Shown here piece by piece: positions 1 through 6,055 of a DNA stretch of 10,788 nt. Source of the stretch: Acidimicrobiaceae bacterium. Lineage in GTDB: Bacteria > Actinomycetota > Acidimicrobiia > Acidimicrobiales > Salinilacustritrichaceae. Numbering within the stretch: the first letter of the stretch is position 1; every line of letters begins with the position of its first letter. The notes beneath the pieces were generated by a model. That model worked only from the letters and a program-made list of their open reading frames with translations. It ran no database searches and was not told where the DNA came from. The translations under genes and the position numbers were made by a program. Location of the stretch: the NCBI GenBank assembly GCA_003476595.1, contig DMTU01000223.1:7147-17934 (forward strand). The letters are read 5' to 3'.

Positions 1-285
1 CAGATCGGGGTGGGTGACGTCGTGGCGGCCGAGGGCCACCACCGGCACGCCGGCCCGTCGGGCGCACACCGTGCCGGCCGAGGGGGCGTCCTGGGGGTGC
101 TGCAGCGCGGTGATGGCGAGGTCGGCGCCCTCGTCGAGCGGGCACCGGTGCTCGACCAGGCCACGGCAGGTCAGGGGCGATGCCGCGTCGGGGAGGCACA
201 GGTCCACGATCTCGTGGCCGTCCGCGCGGAGGCCCTCGGCCACCGTGGTGCTGGTGTCGGAGCGGTCGGTCAGCATGATCCGCAT
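1..285 (-). CDS. Unrecognised protein, 5' part (3' end outside window)
   Basis: An open minus-strand frame of 95 codons begins with ATG at 285 and runs uninterrupted off the left edge, so the stop is not seen. The start is preceded by GGGGGA about nine bases upstream, a good Shine-Dalgarno; a second ATG lies at codon 4. The visible protein begins MRIMLTDRSD, then a short segment GLRADGHEIVDL that looks like beta-alpha-beta, as in an N-terminal Rossmann-like or receiver-like fold, and later CRGLVEHRCPLD and VPVVALGRHDV. The C-R-G-L...C-P-L-D cysteine pair (residues 40 and 48) looks like a family signature and recalls small uncharacterised actinobacterial proteins, but I cannot name the family. 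The gene diverges from the pirin gene and shares its promoter region. Function unknown. Confidence 0.72.
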   Translation of the reverse strand, partial: MRIMLTDRSDTSTTVAEGLRADGHEIVDLCLPDAASPLTCRGLVEHRCPLDEGADLAITALQHPQDAPSAGTVCARRAGVPVVALGRHDVTHPDL

Positions 286-391
286 CGGAGGTCCCCCTGG
301 TCGCGTCGGTGCGTCTGTTCGCCGACATCGTCGGCGGCGCCGCGGGCCGGCGACAGGGTCCAAGGTCCCGGGTCACCCGGGCCGGGGGAAT

Positions 392-405
392 GTTGCACGT
401 GCAAC
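392..405. promoter_or_regulatory. Perfect 14-bp palindrome in the pirin promoter region
   Basis: GTTGCACGTGCAAC reads identically on both strands. It lies in the 164-bp divergent space between the minus-strand gene starting at 285 and the pirin gene starting at 450. A -10-like hexamer TACTGT follows immediately at 406-411, so a bound repressor would sit in the promoter spacer; no convincing -35 is visible. MarR-family regulators commonly bind TTGC...GCAA type palindromes, and such regulators often control pirin and redox genes. The palindrome is seen; the operator role and the regulator family are inference. No regulator gene is present in the window. Confidence 0.5.
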
Positions 406-449
406 TACTGTTGGACTGGGATGACCACCGACCGACCGAGAGGTGCGCC

Positions 450-1196
450 ATGAACGCCCCGACCACCGACCTGCGCCGAGCCGACGAGCGGTTCCACACC
501 CGGATCTCCTGGCTCGACTCCCGCCACAGCTTCAGCTTCGGCGGCCACTACGACCCCGCCGAGGTCGGCCACGGCCTGCTCATCGTGTCCAACGACGACC
601 GGGTCGCGGCCGGCGGCGGGTTCTCCACCCACCCCCACCGCGACATGGAGATCGTGACCTGGGTGCTCGACGGGGAGCTGGAGCACCGCGACTCCGAGGG
701 CAACGAGGGCATGATCTACCCGGGGCTCGCCCAGCGCATGAGCGCGGGGAGCGGCATCATGCACTCCGAGATGAACCACTCCTCGACGTCCGACGTGCAC
801 TTCGTGCAGATGTGGGTGCCGCCGCACGAGCGCGGGATCACGCCGGGCTACGAGCAGCTGGACCTCAACGCCGAGCTCGACGCCGGCGGTCTGGTTCCGG
901 TCGCGTCCGGGCGGGGCCACGACAGCGCCATCTCGATCCACCAGCAGCACGCCGCCATGTGGGTCGCCCGCCTGGAGGCGGGACGCTCGGTCGACCTGCC
1001 CGCCTCGCCGTTCGTGCACCTGTTCGTGGCTCGCGGAGCCGTGGAGCTGAGCCAGACCGACGGCGCCCCCGGTGCGCCGCTGGCCCTCGCCGCGGGTGAC
1101 GCCGCCCGCTTGCGCGACGCCGGGCACCCGGTGGTGACCGCCACCGAACGGTCCGAGGTCATCGTGTGGGAGTCCGACCTGGAGGTCCGGCGATGA
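450..1196 (+). CDS. Pirin family protein (cupin, quercetinase-like)
   Basis: This 248-residue protein is a pirin of the YhhW type. The N-terminal cupin carries the pirin signature: FSTHPHRDMEIVTWVLDGELEHRDS around residues 58-82, then MSAGSGIMHSEMN (97-109). The expected metal ligands are all present: His61, His63, His105 and Glu107. A second, degenerate cupin fills the C-terminal half, ending VIVWESDLEVRR. Bacterial pirins are cytoplasmic metalloproteins; some oxidise quercetin, others modulate partner enzymes, so the substrate here is open. The ATG at 450 is chosen because GAGAGGTG ends five bases upstream and the protein then starts where pirins do; the frame stays open upstream to 309, but that would add 47 residues of non-pirin sequence. 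The stop overlaps the next start as ATGA, so this gene and the VOC gene are translated together. Confidence 0.93.
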   Translation: MNAPTTDLRRADERFHTRISWLDSRHSFSFGGHYDPAEVGHGLLIVSNDDRVAAGGGFSTHPHRDMEIVTWVLDGELEHRDSEGNEGMIYPGLAQRMSAGSGIMHSEMNHSSTSDVHFVQMWVPPHERGITPGYEQLDLNAELDAGGLVPVASGRGHDSAISIHQQHAAMWVARLEAGRSVDLPASPFVHLFVARGAVELSQTDGAPGAPLALAAGDAARLRDAGHPVVTATERSEVIVWESDLEVRR

Positions 1197-1756
1197 GCGA
1201 CGTCCCGGAAGCAGGCAGCGCCGGCACCGCTGCCCCGCGCGCCATGCGCGCCGCCGAGACCGACCACGGCGAGGTCGTCGACCGGACCGCCGAGTGGGAG
1301 CGGCTGCGCGAGCAGCACCTGGAGGCAGGCCCGGGCCGGCGCATGTCCTCCGCCCGAGGCGTGCACCACGTGGCGCTGATCTCCGGCGACCTCGAGCGGA
1401 CCATCGAGTTCTACTCGGGCCTGCTCGAGTTCCCGCTCGTCGAGCTGTTCGAGAACCGCGACTACCGCGGTTCGACCCACTTCTTCTTCGACATCGGCGC
1501 CGGCAACGCTCTCGCCTTCTTCGACTTCCCCGGGCTCGACCTCGGACCGTACGCCGAGGTGCTGGGTGGCCTCCACCACCTGGCCATCTCCGTCGATCCC
1601 CTCCGATGGGCGCGCCTCAAGGGCAAGCTCGACGAGGCCGGCGTCGAGTACCACCACGAGAGCGGCTCGTCGTTGTACTTCCGTGGCCCCGACGGTGAGC
1701 GCCTCGAGCTCATCTCGGACCCGCTCGGCGAGATGTACGGCGAGGTCATCGGCTGA
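1193..1756 (+). CDS. VOC superfamily (glyoxalase/extradiol dioxygenase fold) protein
   Basis: A 187-residue protein whose residues 56-182 form one vicinal-oxygen-chelate domain: GVHHVALISGDLERTIEFYSGLLEFPLVE, then LHHLAIS, then YFRGPDGERLELISDP. His59, His129 and Glu172 are at the usual VOC metal positions; the fourth glyoxalase I position falls in LAFFDFPG and has no obvious acidic ligand, which fits a dioxygenase-like or other VOC activity better than classical glyoxalase I. The substrate cannot be read from sequence. The first 50 residues are an unusual acidic, probably helical extension. The start at 1193 is well supported: GGAGGT at 1181-1186 has a six-base spacer, and the ATG overlaps the pirin stop. 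An internal ATG at 1343 would remove the extension but lacks a nearby ribosome site. Co-translation with pirin suggests a shared metabolic or detoxification role. Confidence 0.88.
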   Translation: MSDVPEAGSAGTAAPRAMRAAETDHGEVVDRTAEWERLREQHLEAGPGRRMSSARGVHHVALISGDLERTIEFYSGLLEFPLVELFENRDYRGSTHFFFDIGAGNALAFFDFPGLDLGPYAEVLGGLHHLAISVDPLRWARLKGKLDEAGVEYHHESGSSLYFRGPDGERLELISDPLGEMYGEVIG

Positions 1757-1764
1757 ACCGCCGT

Positions 1765-1779
1765 CCGACCTCGGGTCGG
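1765..1779. terminator. Short GC hairpin after the VOC gene
   Basis: CCGACC at 1765-1770 can pair with GGTCGG at 1774-1779 around a TCG loop, nine bases after the VOC stop. There is no T-run, so it is at best a weak or Rho-assisted terminator. It also lies 17-32 bases upstream of the proposed S10 -10 element and could instead be a regulator site. Confidence 0.25.
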
Positions 1780-1796
1780 GGGTGCGAACGCCTCGT

Positions 1797-1802
1797 TAGC
1801 GT
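1797..1802 (+). promoter_or_regulatory. -10 element (TAGCGT) for a leaderless S10 transcript
   Basis: TAGCGT fits the actinobacterial TAnnnT -10 pattern and ends seven bases before the ATG at 1810, so transcription would begin at or next to the start codon. No Shine-Dalgarno is present, as expected for a leaderless mRNA. No clear -35 is seen. Confidence 0.45.
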
Positions 1803-1809
1803 GCGCCCC

Positions 1810-3327
1810 ATGTCCGACGAGAACGCGAGCCCCGACGACACCGCGAAGCCGAAGCTGCCGGAAGGCGCCACGACCGCCGCGGCGTGGACCAACCCCGACG
1901 GCGGCAGCCTGCCGTACACGGCCGAGGCCCGGTGGATGGCGCTGCGGGACGACGACGAGCCGGTCGCCGACATCTTCTCGGTCTCGTACCTGGTCGACGA
2001 CGCCGGACCCGCCCGTCCGGTCACCTTCGTGTTCAACGGCGGACCCGGCGCGTCGTCGGCGTACCTGCACGTCGGTGCGCTCGGGCCCCGCCGGGTGGGC
2101 TTCGACGAGCGGGGCATGCCGCTCGCCCCGCCGACCGCGCTCGTCGACAACGACGAGTCGTGGCTGGCCTTCACCGACCTCGTGTTCGTGGACCCGGTCG
2201 GCACCGGCTGGAGCCGCATCGTGAAGGACGAGGCGGCCAAGGGCGGTGGCGACAAGGGCGACGACAAGGGCAAGGGAGGCGGCGAGGGTCGGGACCCCAA
2301 GGCGTTCTTCGGCGTCAACAAGGACCTCGACTCCCTCACCGAGCTGATGGCCCGCTGGCTGTCGGGTCACGACCGGTGGGCGTCGCCGGTGTTCGTGGCC
2401 GGCGAGTCCTACGGCGGGTTCCGGGCCGCCAAGCTCGCCCGCCTGGCGAACGAGCGGGGTATCGGCTTGAACGGGACGATCCTCATCTCCCCGGCCCTCG
2501 AGTTCGCGCTGCTCGACCCCTCCGACTACGACGTCCTCCCCTGGGTCGACCTGGTGCCCACCATGGCCCTGGCCGCCCACCACCACGGCCGCAGCCGGGC
2601 CTTCCCGTCCGACGCCACGCCGGGTGCGGTCCGCCAGGTCGCGGAGGACTTCGCCACCGGCCCCTACGCCACCGCCCTCATCCGCGGCGCCTCGATGCCG
2701 GCGGCCGAGCGGGCCGAGGTCGTCACCCGGATGGCCGACCTGCTCGGCCTGCCCGAGCAGGTCGTCGACCAGCACGAGTGCCGGATCTCCATGACCCGGT
2801 TCGCGCGGGAGCTGCTGCGGGACGAGGGCACGGTCATCGGCCTCTACGACGCCACCGCCACCGGGCGGGACCCCTTCCCCGACCGGGACGGCATGGCCTG
2901 GCCCGACCCGACGCTGAGCGGCATCGAGCGGGTGTTCAACGCCGGCATCAATGCCCGGCTCCGCACCGAGCTCGGTGTGCGCACCGACCGCGAGTACCAC
3001 CTGCTCTCGATGGCGGTGAACAAGGACTGGAAGATCGACTTCGACCAGCACGCCCTCGAGAGCCAGGTCGGTGCCACCGACGACCTGCGCTACGGCATGG
3101 CGCTCAACCCGCACATGAAGGTGTTCCTCACCCACGGCCTCTACGACATGGTCACGCCGTACTTCGCGTCCGAGCGCATCAGGAACCTGCTGCGGCTCGA
3201 CGAGGCGACGGCCGCGTCGCTCACCGTGGCGCACTTCGCCGGCGGCCACATGTTCTACGCCTGGGAGGACAGCCGCACCGCGTTCCGGGACGCCATCGCC
3301 GAGTTCTACGCCGGCGCCCTCGGGTGA
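1810..3327 (+). CDS. S10 family serine carboxypeptidase-like protein
   Basis: This 505-residue alpha/beta hydrolase matches peptidase family S10. The oxyanion region FVFNGGPGASSAYLHVGALGPRRV (73-96) is followed by LVFVDPVGTGWSR (124-136). The nucleophile motif GESYGG has Ser200; Asp446 lies in HGLYDMVTPYF and His480 in AGGHMFYAWE, giving a complete catalytic triad in canonical order. Family S10 enzymes release C-terminal residues from peptides at acidic pH, usually in vacuoles or outside the cell. Here the N-terminus (MSDENASPDDTAKPKLPEG) is polar with no signal peptide or membrane segment, so it is probably cytoplasmic. A Gly/Lys/Asp-rich insertion at 145-162 interrupts the region just after GTGWSR and looks like a flexible loop. 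ATG 1810 is preferred to GTG 1801, giving a leaderless start behind TAGCGT. Its stop lies four bases from the stop of the convergent HemD-GNAT gene. Exact substrate unknown. Confidence 0.92.
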   Translation: MSDENASPDDTAKPKLPEGATTAAAWTNPDGGSLPYTAEARWMALRDDDEPVADIFSVSYLVDDAGPARPVTFVFNGGPGASSAYLHVGALGPRRVGFDERGMPLAPPTALVDNDESWLAFTDLVFVDPVGTGWSRIVKDEAAKGGGDKGDDKGKGGGEGRDPKAFFGVNKDLDSLTELMARWLSGHDRWASPVFVAGESYGGFRAAKLARLANERGIGLNGTILISPALEFALLDPSDYDVLPWVDLVPTMALAAHHHGRSRAFPSDATPGAVRQVAEDFATGPYATALIRGASMPAAERAEVVTRMADLLGLPEQVVDQHECRISMTRFARELLRDEGTVIGLYDATATGRDPFPDRDGMAWPDPTLSGIERVFNAGINARLRTELGVRTDREYHLLSMAVNKDWKIDFDQHALESQVGATDDLRYGMALNPHMKVFLTHGLYDMVTPYFASERIRNLLRLDEATAASLTVAHFAGGHMFYAWEDSRTAFRDAIAEFYAGALG

Positions 3328-3331
3328 CCGG

Positions 3332-4663
3332 TCAGGGCAGCGGCTTCTCGAAGAACCGCTGCGCGTACGGGTTGTCGTTGTAGCGCTCGACCTCGACGTA
3401 CCCGGACCGCTCGTACAGGGCGATCGCCTCGGTGAGCTCCCCGTTGGTGTCCAGGCGCACGAGCCGGTGCCCGAGGGCGGCGCTGCGGGCCTCGAGCTCG
3501 GCGAGCAGCTTCCGGCCCAGGCCCTGGCCGCGGACGTCGCCGGCCACCCACATGCGCTTGATCTCCCCCATGTCGTCGCCGATGGTCTGGACGCCACCGC
3601 AGGCGACGACCCGATCACCCTGGCGGGCGAGCACGAACGCTCCGCCCGGCGGGGCGAGGGCAGCGTCGTCGCCGGTGCGGGCGTCGCCGGGGTCGAACCC
3701 GGTGGGGAAGCGAGCGTCGAGCTCGTCGAAGTAGGCGGCCATCGCAGCGCGGGCGTCGGCCGACTGCGGATCGACGACCTCGAAGCTCGCTGGGGACCGA
3801 TTCGTCGACGATTCGTCGCGACGAATCGCCGACGAATCGTCGCCCAGGGCCGCCAGCCGCTCCTCGGCCAGCTTCACCATCGGCACGAGGCGGTAGGGGT
3901 CGGGCCAGACGGCGGTGCGGATCCCGGCGGCGGCGATCGGCTCCGCGCACACGGGCCCGACGCACACCGGGAGCACGGCGCCGTCGTTGCAGGCGGCGAC
4001 GAGCCCGTCGAGGACACCCTCCTCGGCGGCGACCTCGAGCAGGAAGCGGACGGCGGGCTGGCTGGTGAAGGTGACGGCATCCACGTCGCGGCGGGCGATG
4101 CGGTGGGCCAGGTCGCGGACGGGGTCCTCGTCGTCGGGCCGGCGCCAGCGGTACACGGGCACCTCGGTGACCTGCGCGGCCATGGCCACCAGCTCGGCGG
4201 TGGAGGGGTGGTCCTCCGGGTCGAAGAGCTGGACGACGACGGACGCGCCGGCGATGGCGTCCTGCGCGCCCAGCCAGGCCACGACCTCGGGCATGGACTC
4301 GCCCGGCGCCCGCCACATCACGTCGAGGCCCCGCTGGCGACAGGCGGACTGCGCCTTCGGGCCCCGGGCGACGACCTTGCTCGTGCCGAGGGCGCGGATC
4401 AGCGGGTCACCGAGATCCCAGGCATCGGCGGCCTCGAACCAGAGGCGCATGCCGAACCCGGTGGTGGCCACCACCCAGTCGGGCGGGTCGGCGATGACGG
4501 CTTCGGTGGTGGCGCGCAGCGCGGCGTCGCCGGTGAGGTCGACCGTGTGGACCGTGGTGGCCACGACCACCTCGGCGCCGCGCTTGCGGAACAGCTCCGC
4601 CTGCTCCTCGGCACGGCGCTCCGCGGTCACGGCCACCGTGCGGCCGGTGAGATCGACCGCCAC
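3332..4663 (-). CDS. HemD-like (uroporphyrinogen-III synthase family) domain fused to GNAT acetyltransferase
   Basis: This 443-residue protein has two parts. Residues 5-272 form the bilobed HemD fold in its actinobacterial Rv0260c-like version: LTGRTVAVTAERRAEEQ, DPPDWVVATTGFGMRLWFEAADAWDLGD, VVARGPKAQSACRQRGL, VYRWRRPDDEDP, DAVTFTSQPAV and VCVGPVCAEPI. In mycobacterial relatives this domain is joined to a winged-helix DNA-binding domain; here residues 293-443 are instead a GNAT N-acetyltransferase, with motif A IKRMWVAGDVRGQGLGRKLL (acetyl-CoA loop 378-383) and ALYERSGYVEVERY near the end. The acceptor is unknown. True uroporphyrinogen-III synthase activity is uncertain, because this subfamily may be paralogous to the haem-pathway enzyme. 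Start is GTG at 4663, nine bases after the thioredoxin stop, with no strong Shine-Dalgarno, so translational coupling is likely. The linker (275-289) is encoded by a 42-bp palindrome. Last gene of a three-gene operon. Confidence 0.87.
   Translation of the reverse strand: MAVDLTGRTVAVTAERRAEEQAELFRKRGAEVVVATTVHTVDLTGDAALRATTEAVIADPPDWVVATTGFGMRLWFEAADAWDLGDPLIRALGTSKVVARGPKAQSACRQRGLDVMWRAPGESMPEVVAWLGAQDAIAGASVVVQLFDPEDHPSTAELVAMAAQVTEVPVYRWRRPDDEDPVRDLAHRIARRDVDAVTFTSQPAVRFLLEVAAEEGVLDGLVAACNDGAVLPVCVGPVCAEPIAAAGIRTAVWPDPYRLVPMVKLAEERLAALGDDSSAIRRDESSTNRSPASFEVVDPQSADARAAMAAYFDELDARFPTGFDPGDARTGDDAALAPPGGAFVLARQGDRVVACGGVQTIGDDMGEIKRMWVAGDVRGQGLGRKLLAELEARSAALGHRLVRLDTNGELTEAIALYERSGYVEVERYNDNPYAQRFFEKPLP
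3798..3839. repeat. 42-bp near-perfect palindrome encoding the interdomain linker
   Basis: The unit CGATTCGTCG occurs twice (3798-3807 and 3809-3818), followed directly by its inverted form CGACGAATCG twice (3819-3828 and 3830-3839). The two 21-base arms differ at one pair (A3808 against C3829). In the mRNA of the resident gene, which is minus-strand, that pair becomes U-G, so the whole arm can pair into an uninterrupted hairpin closed by a four-base turn. The element is exactly 14 codons long, keeps the frame, and encodes residues 275-289 between the HemD-like and GNAT domains. It is richer in A+T than its surroundings (ATT, AAT, GAT and GAA codons), which suggests an inserted repeat. I see no second copy in the window. 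Confidence 0.85.
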
Positions 4664-4672
4664 GGTCGGGTC

Positions 4673-5335
4673 TCAGCCCACCTGGGCGACGAAGTCCCGC
4701 AGCCCATCGAGGCCGAGGCCGCCGGCGTTGCGGTCGACGATGTTGCCGTCCCCGTCGACCAGCACCAGGTACGGGTAGGAGGTCAGCCCGAACGCGCTGG
4801 CCGCGGTGCCGTTCTCGTCGTCGAGCAGGACGCGACCGGTCCAGCCCTCGCGGTCGACCCACGGGCCGGGCGGGTAGTTGGGAGCGGACTCGTCGGTGCC
4901 GGTGAGGACCACGACGGCGTCGAGCTCGTCGAGGTCGCCCGACCCGGCCAGCTCCACCAGCTCGGGCAGCTCGGCCTGGCAGTGCGGGCACCAGTGGGCC
5001 ATGAAGGCGATCAGGGTCGGCTGGTCGAACCCGACGGCGGTGCCCTGGCCGGCCGGTGACACGCCCTCGAGCGTGGGCGCCGCCGTGCCGACGGCCGGGT
5101 CGTCGCCGCTCTCGGGCAGCGGCGGCAGCTGGGCGCCGGTGGCGGTGACGCCGGCGGTGGACAGCAGCTGGCCCCCGTCGACGCCGCCCTCCGCGCCGTC
5201 GTCCCCGCCGCTCGAGGCGAGCAGGGCGATGCCGACCGCCACGACGAGGATCACGCCGAGGACGATGAAGGGCGTGTAGGACCGGCGGGTGGCGACCGGC
5301 CCGCCCGGGCGCGGACGCTGCTTGGTGGTGCTCAT
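4673..5335 (-). CDS. Membrane-anchored thioredoxin-fold protein (TlpA/DsbE-like, CPHC)
   Basis: A 220-residue protein with a basic N-terminus, one transmembrane segment (about 22-41, TPFIVLGVILVVAVGIALLA), a Gly/Asp-rich spacer, and a thioredoxin-like domain from about residue 80. The active site is AHWCPHC (Cys116, Cys119), and the cis-proline loop SYPYL has Pro188. The domain should face the cell exterior. CPHC is the dipeptide of oxidising DsbA rather than the CxxC typical of cytoplasmic thioredoxin, so with the DsbB-like neighbour this is probably a disulfide-introducing or isomerising protein; a reducing TlpA role is the alternative. ATG 5335 follows GGAGGA at 5344-5349 and overlaps the DsbB stop by ATGA. 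An upstream extension of this frame is shadow of the DsbB gene. Confidence 0.9.
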   Translation of the reverse strand: MSTTKQRPRPGGPVATRRSYTPFIVLGVILVVAVGIALLASSGGDDGAEGGVDGGQLLSTAGVTATGAQLPPLPESGDDPAVGTAAPTLEGVSPAGQGTAVGFDQPTLIAFMAHWCPHCQAELPELVELAGSGDLDELDAVVVLTGTDESAPNYPPGPWVDREGWTGRVLLDDENGTAASAFGLTSYPYLVLVDGDGNIVDRNAGGLGLDGLRDFVAQVG

Positions 5336-5931
5336 GGGGTGGGTCCTCCGACGGGGGTGTTCGAGTGGAGATCGTAGGGGTGCGGCTCGTCGTCCCGGCC
5401 GCGGCGGTCCGTGCGGTCGACCAGTAGCGCCAGCCCGACGAGGACGAGGGTCACCGTGGCCAGCCGCGGGATCGTGAAGAAGCCGATGCCCTCGACCCAG
5501 CGCACGGTGCACGGCACGGCGGCGTCGCACGCACCGGTGTCGAGGTCCGGGAACGTCTCGATGGCCACGTGCCACAGGTTGACCACCAGGCCCAGGCCGA
5601 CGAGGACCAGCCCGGCGAGGCGGAGGTCCCGGCTGCCGCCTCGTCGCAGGGCGCGGATGCCGAGCACGACGACGAGCGGGTAGATGGCGATGCGCTGGTA
5701 CCAGCACAGCTCGCACGGGGGGAAGCCAGCCGACTCGGAGAACCACAGGCTCCCGCCCGTGGCGATGGCGGCGACGAGCCAGGCGCTGATCCGGCCGTGC
5801 TCGTCGACGAGCTCGCGCACCAGGTCGCGGGTCGGTCGGTGGGCGACAGCGGCGATGCCGGCGAGCACCACGCCGACCACAGCCATGGCGGCCATCGCGC
5901 CGAACACGTCGGCCACCTGGGTTGCGTCCAT
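5332..5931 (-). CDS. DsbB/BdbC-like disulfide bond formation protein
   Basis: A 199-residue integral membrane protein with about five hydrophobic segments (near 14-30, 48-64, 80-94, 106-122 and 152-171). It has the DsbB redox centres: PPCELCWYQR with Cys73 and Cys76 at the start of a helix, followed by the conserved arginine region, and a second pair Cys135/Cys141 in TGACDAAVPCTVRWVEGIGFFTIP. DsbB proteins reoxidise an extracytoplasmic thioredoxin-like oxidase and pass electrons to quinone; the partner is very likely the CPHC protein encoded directly downstream with an ATGA overlap. The extra N-terminal helix is unusual compared with four-helix DsbB. The start at ATG 5931 has GGAG about eight bases upstream; the frame remains open to 6222, but that extension antisenses the nitroreductase and carries no DsbB features. 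First gene of the operon. Confidence 0.92.
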   Translation of the reverse strand: MDATQVADVFGAMAAMAVVGVVLAGIAAVAHRPTRDLVRELVDEHGRISAWLVAAIATGGSLWFSESAGFPPCELCWYQRIAIYPLVVVLGIRALRRGGSRDLRLAGLVLVGLGLVVNLWHVAIETFPDLDTGACDAAVPCTVRWVEGIGFFTIPRLATVTLVLVGLALLVDRTDRRGRDDEPHPYDLHSNTPVGGPTP

Positions 5932-5969
5932 TCGGTGCTCCGGTCGGGGGGAAGCGGGCACGGTGACGA

Positions 5970-5983
5970 TTGCACCGGTGCGA
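5970..5983. promoter_or_regulatory. Inverted repeat between DsbB and nitroreductase genes
   Basis: TTGCACCGGTGCGA contains a perfect 10-bp palindrome, GCACCGGTGC (5972-5981), and 12 of its 14 positions are symmetric. It resembles the palindrome at 392-405 (shared TTGCAC half-site). It lies in the 124-bp divergent promoter region, 39 bases from the DsbB start and just upstream of the proposed nitroreductase -35. An operator role is inference. Confidence 0.35.
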
Positions 5984-5988
5984 CCCGG

Positions 5989-6016
5989 TCGACAACCGAC
6001 CAAGGTCACGAATGAT
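5989..6016 (+). promoter_or_regulatory. Candidate nitroreductase promoter
   Basis: TCGACA (5989-5994, one mismatch to TTGACA) and AATGAT (6011-6016, four of six to TATAAT) are separated by 16 bases. This would give a leader of about 33 bases that includes GGGGGAA before the GTG at 6056. Predicted from base pattern only. Confidence 0.35.
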
Positions 6017-6055
6017 CGGTCAGACTCGGGGCCACACGACCGAACGGGGGAACGG

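Noticed and set aside
309..449. Upstream extension of the pirin reading frame
   Set aside because: The added 47 residues do not resemble pirin, would cover the promoter palindrome, and the ATG at 450 has a good ribosome site.
1462..3618. Minus-strand open frame of 718 codons under the VOC and S10 genes
   Set aside because: Shadow of the S10 codons; no recognisable motif, and it also runs through the 3' end of the HemD-GNAT gene in another frame.
3467..5059. Plus-strand open frame of 530 codons
   Set aside because: Antisense to the HemD-GNAT and thioredoxin genes, whose motifs are intact on the other strand.
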